Positions 26,704 through 35,554 of a stretch of DNA of 64,000 bases are shown piece after piece; the first letter of the stretch is position 1; each line of letters opens with the position of its first letter. A model generated the notes under the pieces. The model did not search any database and had not been told where the DNA came from. It saw nothing but the letters and a program-made list of their open reading frames with translations. A program made the position numbers and the translations under genes. The stretch comes from CAWKAV01 sp963847735 (GTDB lineage: Bacteria > Desulfobacterota > Desulfuromonadia > Desulfuromonadales > BM103), in contig CAWKAV010000001.1 of assembly GCA_963847735.1 (NCBI GenBank), forward strand, positions 1 to 64,000. Direction: 5' to 3'.

Positions 26704-27954
26704 CTACTTGATATGTGCCGCCGTGACCGCGACTTTGTTGCCGGTCAAATCCGACAAGATGAATTCTACATCCAATCGGGATTCCGGAACAGGTGTGACC
26801 AGGACGAAGTCGATACGCAGATTCTCTCCGGCGGCAAGCTCGATTTGGTCAGTCTGTCCTTTGAGCATTAATGGGCTGCCATTATCCGCCTGTCGTGCCG
26901 TGATGCGGTAGATGGTTTTTTGGTCGCTGCGATTGTTGACCCAGGCATTGAAGAAGGTCGCTCTGGTGCCGTCTTTAAGGGCGCGGCTTGTCACCATGTG
27001 TGAGACAGCGATCTTCAGTGATGCGGCGGGACGTTGGTAAATGGCCAGCAACAGTATGACAATCAGCGCCAGTGTTGCCAGGCTTAAAAGCCCCGTACGC
27101 AAGTTCAGCAAGGCCCTGGTCCCCCCGCCCGAAGTGCCAAAAGAATAACTGATCAATCCAGGTTGGCAACGCTTTGCCATCACCTGGCGGCAGGCGTCGA
27201 GGCAGCGGCCACAGTTGATGCATTCGATTTGATAGCCGCGACGGATATCAATCTTCATCGGGCAGACCCGCACGCAGGATCCGCATTCGATGCAACGTTC
27301 GAGTTGCTTCGGTGGCAGGTGCAGGGTCAGGGTCGACTGGTCGGCGAGGGCGGTCTGCAGTCGGCCATAAGGGCAGAACTCGCTGCATAACAGACGGCGA
27401 ACCAGGGCCAGGTCGAGGTAGACCACAACAGTGACCAGCAGCAGACAGATCCAGGCTGCAAAATGCATCTGCCCTGTGACCAGCTGTGAGAAAAAGTGCC
27501 GTGGGTCGATGAAATACCAGAGCAGGTTGGCTGAAACAAGCAGTGCCAGAAGAAGATGGAAAAGTTGCAGGGCAACTCTGCGTTTGATTCTGCCAGCATG
27601 CTGAGGCTTCTTGTCCGGCAGCCCCAGGCGTTTTGCGAACCATTCGGCCAGGTCTGTCAAAGTCGTCTGCGGACAAAGCCAGCCGCACCAGACCCGTCCC
27701 AACAACATGGTTGTCAGGAGAAATGCAAGAGTCAGGACCAGGCTGAAGAGCAGAACCAGGTAAAGTTCTTCGATGCGGAGCGTCTGCCCGAGGAAGTACA
27801 GAGCAAGGTCTGGAATGTCGATTCGCAGCAGGCTGTTTCCCCTGAGGTGAAACCAGGGAATCAGCAGCAACAGGAGAGTGGTTCCCCACTGGCAGCGACG
27901 TCGCCAGGGGGAAAGCAGGGATGGTGTTTTTTGGGGACAGGACATCTCTGTCAT
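26704..27954 (-). CDS. ccoG: CcoG/FixG ferredoxin-like membrane protein
   Basis: 416 residues. RdxA/FixG layout: first helix GTTLLLLLIPWFHLRGNSLL, then GRVWCGWLCPQTTLTDLAEW with the conserved CGxxCPQ, further helices, and two 4Fe-4S clusters CIECGSCVRVCP and CINCGRCLDAC. A C-terminal immunoglobulin-like domain follows. In other bacteria CcoG reduces copper(II) for CcoI/CcoN metallation. It starts 58 bases after ccoP. Confidence 0.93.
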   Translation of the reverse strand: MTEMSCPQKTPSLLSPWRRRCQWGTTLLLLLIPWFHLRGNSLLRIDIPDLALYFLGQTLRIEELYLVLLFSLVLTLAFLLTTMLLGRVWCGWLCPQTTLTDLAEWFAKRLGLPDKKPQHAGRIKRRVALQLFHLLLALLVSANLLWYFIDPRHFFSQLVTGQMHFAAWICLLLVTVVVYLDLALVRRLLCSEFCPYGRLQTALADQSTLTLHLPPKQLERCIECGSCVRVCPMKIDIRRGYQIECINCGRCLDACRQVMAKRCQPGLISYSFGTSGGGTRALLNLRTGLLSLATLALIVILLLAIYQRPAASLKIAVSHMVTSRALKDGTRATFFNAWVNNRSDQKTIYRITARQADNGSPLMLKGQTDQIELAAGENLRIDFVLVTPVPESRLDVEFILSDLTGNKVAVTAAHIK

Positions 27955-28011
27955 AAGGGGACTGTCCCGGTTTCTCGCGGGGCTGTCCCCGGGTGAATGG
28001 CTGAGAAAACT

Positions 28012-28515
28012 CTAAAGGCTGAGGATGAAGTCGGCCAGGGTTTTGATCTCTTCGGCAGAGAGCTTGCTCTCGAAAGCCGGCATGTTCTTCGGGCGACCGA
28101 AAGAAATACTTTCCTCTGCGGCCATGGCTGTCTTGCCGTACTTGTACTCGCCCGACAGGTCCGGGCCGAAGGCCCCTTTTCCTTCTGCGCCATGGCAGCC
28201 GGCGCAATGCTTCGCAAACAGAGCCTTGCCGCCCGTTTCGGTTTCGGCAACAACTGCGGCTGTGGTCGGCACCGGAGCGGCAGGAGCCGGTGTGGCGGCC
28301 TGCTGCTCGACCTGTGGTTTGCCGCTGTGAGCGGCCATCTTTTCCTTGAACTCAGCGTCAGAACTCCAGCCGGAGAGCAGGTAGAATGCCATGAAGGCCA
28401 CTCCCCAGATGATCAGGCTGTAAAAAAGCACTGTGAAGTAGACCGGTGGGGCCTGTTCGCGATCTTCGACGATGCCGTCAGCGTGTTCTTCGTGGTCGAG
28501 GTCTGTTTTTCTCAT
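28012..28515 (-). CDS. ccoP: CcoP-like subunit with a single haem c
   Basis: 168 residues. The N-terminal part, DGIVEDREQAPPVYFTVLFY, matches the CcoP start, with one helix (SLIIWGVAFMAFYLLSGW). An Ala/Pro linker leads to one cytochrome c domain with CAGCHG and a distal Met in GRPKNMPAFESKLS. Canonical CcoP is about 300 residues with two haems; this one has one, while CcoO carries an extra one. ATG 28515 has AAGGA upstream; the frame from 28581 is not used. It lies between ccoQ and ccoG. Confidence 0.88.
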   Translation of the reverse strand: MRKTDLDHEEHADGIVEDREQAPPVYFTVLFYSLIIWGVAFMAFYLLSGWSSDAEFKEKMAAHSGKPQVEQQAATPAPAAPVPTTAAVVAETETGGKALFAKHCAGCHGAEGKGAFGPDLSGEYKYGKTAMAAEESISFGRPKNMPAFESKLSAEEIKTLADFILSL

Positions 28516-28567
28516 AAATGAATATCCTTTGGCAAAAACCGGTCCGTTTGATTGGCACGATACATGG

Positions 28568-28708
28568 TTAATCGTCATCAAGCATGCGATACTTGGCTAT
28601 CTCTCCTTCATCCTTGCGCTTTCTGCTGTAGGTGCGGATTACGATCAGGGCGAAGATCACGAACAAGCCGAATGTGACGCCAAGATAGAGGGCGGAACTG
28701 AGGTCCAT
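28568..28708 (-). CDS. ccoQ: CcoQ-like small membrane subunit
   Basis: 46 residues: MDLSSALYLGVTFGLFVIFA, LIVIRTYSRKRKDEGEIAKY and RMLDDD. One helix is followed by a basic then acidic tail, the usual shape of CcoQ/FixQ. It starts two bases after the ccoO stop. The last residues, KYRMLDDD, repeat those in CcoS, and 18 nucleotides (CGCATGCTTGATGACGAT) are identical. Confidence 0.85.
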   Translation of the reverse strand: MDLSSALYLGVTFGLFVIFALIVIRTYSRKRKDEGEIAKYRMLDDD

Positions 28709-28710
28709 GC

Positions 28711-29586
28711 CTAGTGTCCTTCTTCCTTATGGTAGTACTTGATGAAATTGACCAATTTCCAGACTTTGTCGGTTCCCAGGCTCGAGAAGCTCGGCATGCC
28801 GCCAGAGGCAATGCCGGTGTAGATGATTTCGAAGAGTATCTCGTCATCATAATCAGCGCCGATCAGCTCGGGGCCAATGATGCCCTCCATGTGCTCGCCG
28901 TGGCAGGCGGAACAGTTCTGGTCGTAAATCTCCTCCCATGGCTCCATCGTGGCGTGGTCAACCCCGGTGTAGGGGTTGACCAGCTCGCCGACGATCTCGG
29001 TCTGGGTGTTTTGCCGCCAGGGGATGTCCGAACCGAGTTTCTGCAGGTAGGCGACCATGGCGTCCATTTCGTTCTTGTCATCAAGAGCCTTGATCTCCTC
29101 TACTGTGAAGGGAAATCCGAGGGTCTCCATCTTGCGCTGGACCATGCCAGGATCGAGCCGGTTGGCAGAGAGCCAGCCGTAATCGGGCATGTTGGTTCTC
29201 GGCACCATGGAGCGCGGCGATTCCATGTGTTTGTAGTGCCACGCGTCCGGATATTTGCCGCCGAGGCGAGCCAGGTCGGGGCCGGTGCGCTTGGATCCCC
29301 ACAGGAAGGGCCTGTCATAAACAAACTCACCCGATTTGGAGTATTCACCGTAGCGCAGCACATCCGAGACCAGCGGGCGAACCGTCTGGGTGTGACAATT
29401 GTTGCAGCCTTCGCGAATGTAGATGTCGCGCCCTTCCTGCTGCAGGGCGGTGTAGGGTTTTACACCTTCAATCCGGTCAGCGTCGGTATTCACCCAGGCA
29501 AAGGGCAGCACCATGGTGATGATGGTGCCGACCAGGATGGCGCAGGTTGCCAGAACCAGAAGAAGGACAGGTTTTTTTTCCCACAT
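28711..29586 (-). CDS. ccoO: CcoO subunit fused to a second cytochrome c domain
   Basis: 291 residues. The membrane anchor (PVLLLVLATCAILVGTIITM) and first haem (REGCNNCHTQTVRPL) are typical CcoO, as are RTGPDLARLGGKYPDAWHY and PRTNMPDYGW. After residue ~200 there is an additional cytochrome c domain with NCSACHGEHMEGIIGPELIG and a Met ligand in GGMPSFSSLG, closely like the C-terminal domain of CcoP. ATG 29586 has GGGAGGG upstream. It starts two bases after the ccoN stop. The likely path is cytochrome c to the CcoP/CcoO haems to CcoN. Confidence 0.92.
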   Translation of the reverse strand: MWEKKPVLLLVLATCAILVGTIITMVLPFAWVNTDADRIEGVKPYTALQQEGRDIYIREGCNNCHTQTVRPLVSDVLRYGEYSKSGEFVYDRPFLWGSKRTGPDLARLGGKYPDAWHYKHMESPRSMVPRTNMPDYGWLSANRLDPGMVQRKMETLGFPFTVEEIKALDDKNEMDAMVAYLQKLGSDIPWRQNTQTEIVGELVNPYTGVDHATMEPWEEIYDQNCSACHGEHMEGIIGPELIGADYDDEILFEIIYTGIASGGMPSFSSLGTDKVWKLVNFIKYYHKEEGH

Positions 29587-29588
29587 GA

Positions 29589-31004
29589 TCAGGCCCTCCC
29601 TTCCACGGCGACTGTTTGCGAAGCCGTCGGTTTGCCCGCGCTCACAGTCTTGTACAGGTTGTAGATGAAGATGATGAGTCCGGCCATGTAGATCAGGCCG
29701 CCTGCGGCCCTCGCCCACCAGTAGGGGTACATCTCAACCATGGTCTCCATGAAGGTGTAAGTCAGGCTGCCGTCGGCATTCATGGCGTTCCACATGCCGG
29801 CTTGCAGAACCCCGGCCACCCACAGCGAGATCGACCAGACCAGTTGCCCGACCAGGATCAGCCAGAACTGCAGATTGGCCAGGGCGATGCTGTAGATTTC
29901 CTTGCCGTAGATGCGCGGCATCAGAAAGTAGATGCTGGCAAATGAAATCATCGACACCCAGCCCATGGTGCCCATGTGGATGTGGGCGGGCACCCAGTCG
30001 GTGTAGTGGATGAATGCCGAAAAAGTACGGATCGCCTGCATCGGGCCCTGCAGGGTCTGCAGACCGTAGAAAGTGATGCCGAGGATCAGGAACTTGACCA
30101 GGTAATTTTCGCGCATCTGGTGCCACTGGCCGTTCATTGACAGGTAGCCGTTGAAGACGCTGCCCCAGGACGGTGCTATCAGCATCACCGAAAAACCCAT
30201 GGCCAGGGTCTGGATCCAATCCGGTATTGGCGTCCACAGCAGGTGGTGGGCGCCGGTCCAGAGGTACATGAATATCAAGGACCAGAAAGCGATGATTGAC
30301 AGGCGATGACTGTAGATTGGCACGCCCGTCGATTTTGGCAGAAAATAATAAAACATCGCCAGGGGTGGAGCCGTCAATGCCATGGCGACGGCGTTGTGGC
30401 CGAACCACCACTCAACGTTGGCATCGTTGGTGCCGGCATAGGCCGAGTAAGATTTGAAAAGCGAGACCGGCACCGCAGCCGAATTGACCAGGAAAAGAAT
30501 TGCCACGCCGACGATCGCAGCCATCATGTACCAGAGCGAGATGTACATCTGTTCGTCTTTGCGTTTGAGGATGGTCATGATGATGTTGATGGCAAAGGCG
30601 ACCCAGAGAATGACGATCATGATATCAATCGGCCATTCCATTTCATGGTATTCCTTGGAGGTGGTGTAGCCGAGCAGCAGAGTAACCGCCGAAGCGATGA
30701 TGGTCGCGTTGAAGAACCAGAGTTGGAACTTTGCCAGTTTATCACTCCAGATCGGAACCTTGCAGAGCCTTTGCACGATGTAGAAGAAGGTCGCAAAGAT
30801 GACACCGACTCCCCAGCCGTAGATTCCCGCGTTGGTATGAATCGGGCGGAGACGTCCGAAGGTCAGATAGGGCGGGAAATTGAGATCCGGGTCGATCATC
30901 TGGAAGGAGACAATGACTCCTACCAGCACCGCAACCAGTCCCCAGACCACACTCCAGGTCACAAAGCTGCGCACAATGGCATAGTTGTAGGTCCGGTCTT
31001 CCAT
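29589..31004 (-). CDS. ccoN: cbb3-type cytochrome oxidase catalytic subunit
   Basis: 471 residues, 12 or more helices, haem b and the b3-CuB site. Landmarks: GRLRPIHTNAGIYGWGVGVI (His ligand), VEWWFGHNAVAMALTAPPLA (CuB histidine), TGAHHLLWTPIPDWIQT (the paired histidines) and DWVPAHIHMGTMGWVSM (haem ligands). ATG 31004 follows GGAGGTGCT. It leads the ten-gene oxidase operon and has a good promoter upstream. High-affinity oxygen reduction in an otherwise anaerobe-type genome fits microaerobic defence or respiration. Confidence 0.96.
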   Translation of the reverse strand: MEDRTYNYAIVRSFVTWSVVWGLVAVLVGVIVSFQMIDPDLNFPPYLTFGRLRPIHTNAGIYGWGVGVIFATFFYIVQRLCKVPIWSDKLAKFQLWFFNATIIASAVTLLLGYTTSKEYHEMEWPIDIMIVILWVAFAINIIMTILKRKDEQMYISLWYMMAAIVGVAILFLVNSAAVPVSLFKSYSAYAGTNDANVEWWFGHNAVAMALTAPPLAMFYYFLPKSTGVPIYSHRLSIIAFWSLIFMYLWTGAHHLLWTPIPDWIQTLAMGFSVMLIAPSWGSVFNGYLSMNGQWHQMRENYLVKFLILGITFYGLQTLQGPMQAIRTFSAFIHYTDWVPAHIHMGTMGWVSMISFASIYFLMPRIYGKEIYSIALANLQFWLILVGQLVWSISLWVAGVLQAGMWNAMNADGSLTYTFMETMVEMYPYWWARAAGGLIYMAGLIIFIYNLYKTVSAGKPTASQTVAVEGRA

Positions 31005-31096
31005 AGCACCTCCAGCAGGATTATTAATTTGTTCCAAAGTTTAAGGTCAGGCTTATGATTGTCAAGGTTTAATTAAAACATTACAAAAACGGTTTT

Positions 31097-31126
31097 ATTT
31101 ATACGGGAGCTGCTTTGCTTTGTCAA
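31097..31126 (-). promoter_or_regulatory. Sigma-70-type promoter of the cco operon
   Basis: On the minus strand TTGACA (31126-31121) is followed after 17 bases by TATAAA(T) at 31103-31097, an almost perfect consensus. It lies about 95 bases before ccoN. I see no good FNR box (TTGAT-N4-ATCAA) beside it. Confidence 0.7.
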
Positions 31127-31174
31127 CCGTTGACGGGACGTTTTTTTTATGTAGGCAGGCTTCAGAAAAAAACT

Positions 31175-31204
31175 TTGACATGCTTCGTGAGAATTCATTA
31201 GGAT
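31175..31204 (+). promoter_or_regulatory. Promoter of the polyprenyl synthase gene
   Basis: TTGACA (31175-31180) is followed after 18 bases by TAGGAT (31199-31204), about 35 bases before ATG 31239. It is divergent to the cco promoter. Confidence 0.6.
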
Positions 31205-31238
31205 GGGCGATAATTTGCCCACCGGAATCCCCTGAATT

Positions 31239-32207
31239 ATGGACTTTATTCTCAGCCTTTTAAATGACGAGATTCGTCGCGTCGAAGAGCAGTTTCGTGA
31301 GGATCTGGCGTCACGCGTGCCGCTGATTCGCAAGGTCGGCGAGTATGTGCTGGCCAGCGGCGGCAAGCGCGTGCGCCCGATGATCCTTTTGCTCTGCGCC
31401 CGTTTGGCCGGTTACCAGGGAGACGCCCACATCGGTCTGGCCAGTGTCGTCGAATTTATTCACACGGCGACCCTGTTGCACGACGATGTTGTAGACAGCG
31501 CCGTGTTGCGACGCGGCCAGGATTCCGCCAATGCCGTTTGGGGCAATGAAGCCAGCGTGCTGGTCGGAGATTTTCTATTTGCCAAATCCTTCTCCATTAT
31601 GGTGCGTGGCGGCGATCTGAATATTCTCAGGACGCTTTCTGATGCTACCACCCAGATGGCGGAAGGTGAGGTGCTGCAGTTAATCAGTACCAGCGATATT
31701 GCTCTTGACGAAGAGCATTACGTTGAAGTGGTCCAGAACAAGACGGCCGTGCTGCTGTCAGCTGCGAGCCGTTGCGGCGCGATTCTGGGGGGCTGCTCTG
31801 CTGAGGAGGAAGAATCTCTGGCCGCCTTTGGCATGGACCTGGGTATTGCCTTCCAGTTTATGGATGATGCCCTGGATTATATAGCCGAGCAGAGTGAATT
31901 CGGCAAGGAATGTGGCCACGACCTGCTCGAAGGCAAAGTCACCCTGCCATTGATTCACACCCTGAACAACTGCACTGCCGGGGAACGGGAAAAAATTGCG
32001 GCTATCATCGAGCAGGAAGTCTTGCCTGATGAAGATCTGCAGCACGTTGTCAAATTGATTCACACTTATGACGGTATTGGCTATACCCAAAAAAAGGCAA
32101 AAGTTTTGGTGGAGTCTGCCAAGAGTCATCTGGCCGCATTTGACGAAAGCCCGGCCAAGGAAGCCCTGATCAGGCTGGCTGATTATGTCGTCAGCCGCAC
32201 TCACTAA
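31239..32207 (+). CDS. ispB: Polyprenyl (octaprenyl-type) diphosphate synthase
   Basis: A trans-prenyltransferase of 322 residues making the side chain of the respiratory quinone. The first Asp-rich motif is LLHDDVVDSAVLRRG, the second FQFMDDALDYIAE, with GGKRVRPMILLLCARL near the N-terminus and EGEVLQL before the second half. It is intact. Chain length (C40-C45) cannot be read from the sequence with certainty; small residues before the first motif allow a long product. Confidence 0.9.
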   Translation: MDFILSLLNDEIRRVEEQFREDLASRVPLIRKVGEYVLASGGKRVRPMILLLCARLAGYQGDAHIGLASVVEFIHTATLLHDDVVDSAVLRRGQDSANAVWGNEASVLVGDFLFAKSFSIMVRGGDLNILRTLSDATTQMAEGEVLQLISTSDIALDEEHYVEVVQNKTAVLLSAASRCGAILGGCSAEEEESLAAFGMDLGIAFQFMDDALDYIAEQSEFGKECGHDLLEGKVTLPLIHTLNNCTAGEREKIAAIIEQEVLPDEDLQHVVKLIHTYDGIGYTQKKAKVLVESAKSHLAAFDESPAKEALIRLADYVVSRTH

Positions 32208-32247
32208 CTGATACAGCACTGCGAGAACACACACACATGCATTCCCG

Positions 32248-32694
32248 GTGAGTGGCGCCGTCACAGATTCCTGTCAAGTTCGTGATTCTCCAATTGGCAG
32301 TTCCGTTATTTCCCTACCCCGTAACCGTGTTTTAGCTTCTTTTGGCGTTTGCAGTGTCTGCCCCACTCCTGAAAATTTCAGTGTTTACGATGTTGGCGCG
32401 AAGTTTGCTCTGCTCAAAAGTACGCCGCATTCTCTTCGTGGAACAACTGGATATCTCGTGGAAAACAGTCAGCTTGTTCATCAATTGATGTACGACATTG
32501 AAGGCAATAAGTTTTTGATCGAGGTGTTCTGTCGCCCCGATGGTCGTCATTTTGCGCGCACGGTGTTCAGTCCGCAGGATGTTATTATCAGTGATGGTTT
32601 TAATCTTGAAGAGGCACTTCTCAAACATCAGGACCTGTTGCCACTTGCCGTCAATTCCCGTCAGATGCACTTTTCGTCACGCCTGATCAACTAG
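32248..32694 (+). CDS. Hypothetical protein
   Basis: Up to 148 residues from GTG 32248; the true start may be later, since no ribosome site is visible. The body reads NFSVYDVGAKFALLKSTPHS, LRGTTGYLVENSQLVHQLMY and DIEGNKFLIEVFCRPDGRHF. It has two Cys near the N-terminus (FGVCSVC) and no membrane helix. I do not recognise a family. Codon use resembles the neighbours, so it is probably real. Confidence 0.5.
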   Translation: MSGAVTDSCQVRDSPIGSSVISLPRNRVLASFGVCSVCPTPENFSVYDVGAKFALLKSTPHSLRGTTGYLVENSQLVHQLMYDIEGNKFLIEVFCRPDGRHFARTVFSPQDVIISDGFNLEEALLKHQDLLPLAVNSRQMHFSSRLIN

Positions 32695-32912
32695 TTTTCG
32701 TCCGGAAATAAGCCCTTTTCCGCAATCCTGGTGTCAATCTGCGCTCTTGCTTGTGCGACGTACTTGTGCGGCGTACCGTTGTACGCCTCCGCGCAACCAC
32801 TCGATTTCCTTGGCCTTACGAAAAATTACCTGTTTCCGGGCTGAAAACTGACATGCTCTTTTCGTGAAAATCCGGCTATCTGTTCCGACACCCGTCCTGC
32901 TATACTGCCTGC

Positions 32913-35411
32913 ATGCCTCGCTTGTCCTTTCATAAAAAAGTTCTCTACGTCTTCTGCGGACTAACTTTGCTGCCGCTGGTCCTGCTGGCGGTTTTCGCCG
33001 GCCAGAGCCTGGATACGGTTGAGCATCTGCTGCGTGCCAGCGCCATCAAGGCCCTTGACGACCAGGCTGCGGAGACTCTTGAGCTGCGCGCAGTCATGGT
33101 CGCCGATGAAGTGCGTACTTTTTTACGGCGGGTTGAGAGCGATCTGCATATGCTTGCACGGTTGCCGGTTGATTCAGAGGAGTACCTTCGATTCGATCAA
33201 AACCACCACCGGCCGATCTGGATTCGTACCGGCACCAACCAGTGGCCGCGTGAATTACGGCCGTCTGCAAGGCTCTATAAAGAAATCACCTACATAGGTG
33301 CGAATGGCATGGAGCGCCTGCGGATTGTCGATGGTGTTGCGACCGAAGATTTGCGCGACGTGTCCAATCCTGCCAACACCACCTACCTCACCGAAATCTA
33401 CTTCAATGCTGCGAGAGGCCTTCAGGAAGGGCAGATTTATGTCTCACACGTCACCGGATGGCATGTCAATAAACATGCACAGCTTGCCGGTGCGACGACT
33501 CCGGAAGGAGCCATCGAGGGGGCGGAGTATGAGGGGGTTGTTCGCTTTTCGCAACCGGTTTTCGCCAGGGACGGCCAACTGACAGGTGTCGTTGTGCTGT
33601 CGCTCGACCATCGCCACCTGATGGAATTCACTCAGCATATTACGCCAACTGAAGAAAGATTCGTTATCTTTCCTTCTTATAAGAGTGGCAACTATGCCTT
33701 CATGTTCGATAATGAAGGGTGGATTATCACCCATCCCAAGTTCTGGGACATCAGGGGCCTTGATAAGGACGGTCACCCGGTTCCACCCTATACCAGGGAT
33801 TCCAGCCCGGAAGCCATTGCCAGCGGCACCATCCCCTACAATTTGCGTGAAGCGGCATTCATCCATCCCAATTATCCGGAAGTCCACCAGGCTGTGCTTG
33901 GCGGCCGCTCAGGGGTTGTTGATGTCACCAATGTCGGCGGCTCCCGGAAGATCATGGCGTTCGCGCCAATCTTCTTTGATTCGGGTCCTTATGCTGAAAC
34001 GGGTATTTTCGGTGGCATAACGATTGGTGCCGAGGTCAAACAATTCCATCGCATGGCTGAATCGGCCTCGATGAATATTCGTTCGCTTTACAGGGCTTTT
34101 TTGACCGGAGCCTGGGTATCGATTGGCCTGATGGCCATGCTGGTTGTCTTTGTCGCTTATCGTCTCTCGCACAACATCACCGGCCCGTTGTCTACCCTGA
34201 TCTCGGGAACCAAGGAGATGGCACGCGGCAAGCTGGGGACGCAGGTGCAAATTGACAGTCCGGTAGAGATCGCCGAATTGGCAACGGCCTTCAATACCAT
34301 GGCGAGACAACTTAAAGAACGTCGCGAGCGTTTGCTGAAAACGTTGGCCGTTCTGCGCCGTTCCCGTAAACAGATCAAGCGGGAGAGGGATTTCAACCAG
34401 ACTATTGTTGAAAACGTCGAGGTCGGTATCCTGACTCTTGACAGCAGTCACTGTGTAACCTCGCTGAATGGCGTCGCTCGCGCTATTCTGAACATTGACC
34501 GGGAAACAGCCGGTTATTCACCCCTCATCGAAGATCTGCGTGATTTCCCGGAGTTGTACGAGGCGATTTCGAAAAGTCTTCCGGTAGAACGCTGGAGTGA
34601 GTATGTGACCCTGCAAAGGAACGGTAGATCATTGACTTACCGATTGGCTCTCCATCCACTTTCATCAGGGCGGGAAGGCGGGTACATCCTGACCATCGAA
34701 GATTTGACAGAACGCGTCAGCTTCCGTCAGCAGATGGCTCGTCTCGAACGCCTCGCTTCGCTGGGACGTCTGTCTGCCGGGATCGCCCACGAAGTCCGCA
34801 ACCCGTTGACCGGCATCAGTCTGCTGCTTGATGAACTGCACGATCGCATGTTGGCTCATCCGGTCGATCAAGGGTTGATTCAGCGCGCACTTCGGGAAAT
34901 TGAACGCCTGGAGGGTCTGGTCAACGAACTGCTGAATTTTGCGTCTTTGCCGGATGCAAGGCTGGCTCCTGCAGATCTTGCTGTTGTCCTGCACGATACT
35001 CTCTTTCTGTTGAGCAAACAGTGTCAGAAACAGAAGGTTCGGCTGCATGAAGATATTCCCAAAGAGTTGCCGCATCCACGCATGGACCCCGATCGCCTGA
35101 AACAGGCCATTCTGAACCTGCTGACCAATGCCCTGGCGGCCATGCCGGATGGCGGTGACCTGTGGATTGCTGCGCAACATAATTCTGATGGGCTGCTGCT
35201 GACGATTCGCGACTCGGGTCAGGGGATTCGCGCTGATCGTCTCGCGCTGATCTTTGAGCCTTTTTATACCACCAAAGGGGCCGGGACCGGTCTTGGCCTC
35301 TCGATTACCCATGCCATCATCACCAGCCACGGCGGACGTGTTGAAGTGCAGAGTAAGGTCGGGGAGGGGGCTGAGTTCAGAGTCTATTTGCCTTACAGTG
35401 GCCAAGGTTAG
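32913..35411 (+). CDS. Membrane sensor histidine kinase (NtrB-type) with large periplasmic domain
   Basis: 832 residues. A first helix (VLYVFCGLTLLPLVLLAVFA) and a ~370-residue periplasmic, Cache-like sensing domain precede the second helix (AWVSIGLMAMLVVFVAYRLS). Then come HAMP (NITGPLSTLISGTKEMARGK), a PAS-like region (ENVEVGILTLDSSHCVTSLN), HisKA with the phospho-His in AGIAHEVRNPLTGISLLLDE and HATPase (NLLTNALAAM, DSGQGI, GAGTGLGLSI). It partners the sigma-54 regulator encoded 143 bases downstream. The ligand is unknown. Confidence 0.92.
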   Translation: MPRLSFHKKVLYVFCGLTLLPLVLLAVFAGQSLDTVEHLLRASAIKALDDQAAETLELRAVMVADEVRTFLRRVESDLHMLARLPVDSEEYLRFDQNHHRPIWIRTGTNQWPRELRPSARLYKEITYIGANGMERLRIVDGVATEDLRDVSNPANTTYLTEIYFNAARGLQEGQIYVSHVTGWHVNKHAQLAGATTPEGAIEGAEYEGVVRFSQPVFARDGQLTGVVVLSLDHRHLMEFTQHITPTEERFVIFPSYKSGNYAFMFDNEGWIITHPKFWDIRGLDKDGHPVPPYTRDSSPEAIASGTIPYNLREAAFIHPNYPEVHQAVLGGRSGVVDVTNVGGSRKIMAFAPIFFDSGPYAETGIFGGITIGAEVKQFHRMAESASMNIRSLYRAFLTGAWVSIGLMAMLVVFVAYRLSHNITGPLSTLISGTKEMARGKLGTQVQIDSPVEIAELATAFNTMARQLKERRERLLKTLAVLRRSRKQIKRERDFNQTIVENVEVGILTLDSSHCVTSLNGVARAILNIDRETAGYSPLIEDLRDFPELYEAISKSLPVERWSEYVTLQRNGRSLTYRLALHPLSSGREGGYILTIEDLTERVSFRQQMARLERLASLGRLSAGIAHEVRNPLTGISLLLDELHDRMLAHPVDQGLIQRALREIERLEGLVNELLNFASLPDARLAPADLAVVLHDTLFLLSKQCQKQKVRLHEDIPKELPHPRMDPDRLKQAILNLLTNALAAMPDGGDLWIAAQHNSDGLLLTIRDSGQGIRADRLALIFEPFYTTKGAGTGLGLSITHAIITSHGGRVEVQSKVGEGAEFRVYLPYSGQG

Positions 35412-35554
35412 CCTTTTTGTAAGTCTTTCGCGCGCTCTGTTTTGAGTTTGATGTTTAAGGTGGCCACTTTTGGCCATTTTCTGTTGTCTCCTGGCTCGAA
35501 CGTCGCTATCATACCTTCCTGTTGAAAGTTATCCTGTCTGGTCCGAGGAGAAAA

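Noticed and set aside
30306..31058. Long plus-strand frame antisense to ccoN
   Set aside because: It is the complement of a well-supported oxidase gene and has no recognisable domain.
31005..31096. FNR/ANR box before ccoN
   Set aside because: A TTGACAATCATAA stretch is present but does not match TTGAT-N4-ATCAA closely enough to claim.
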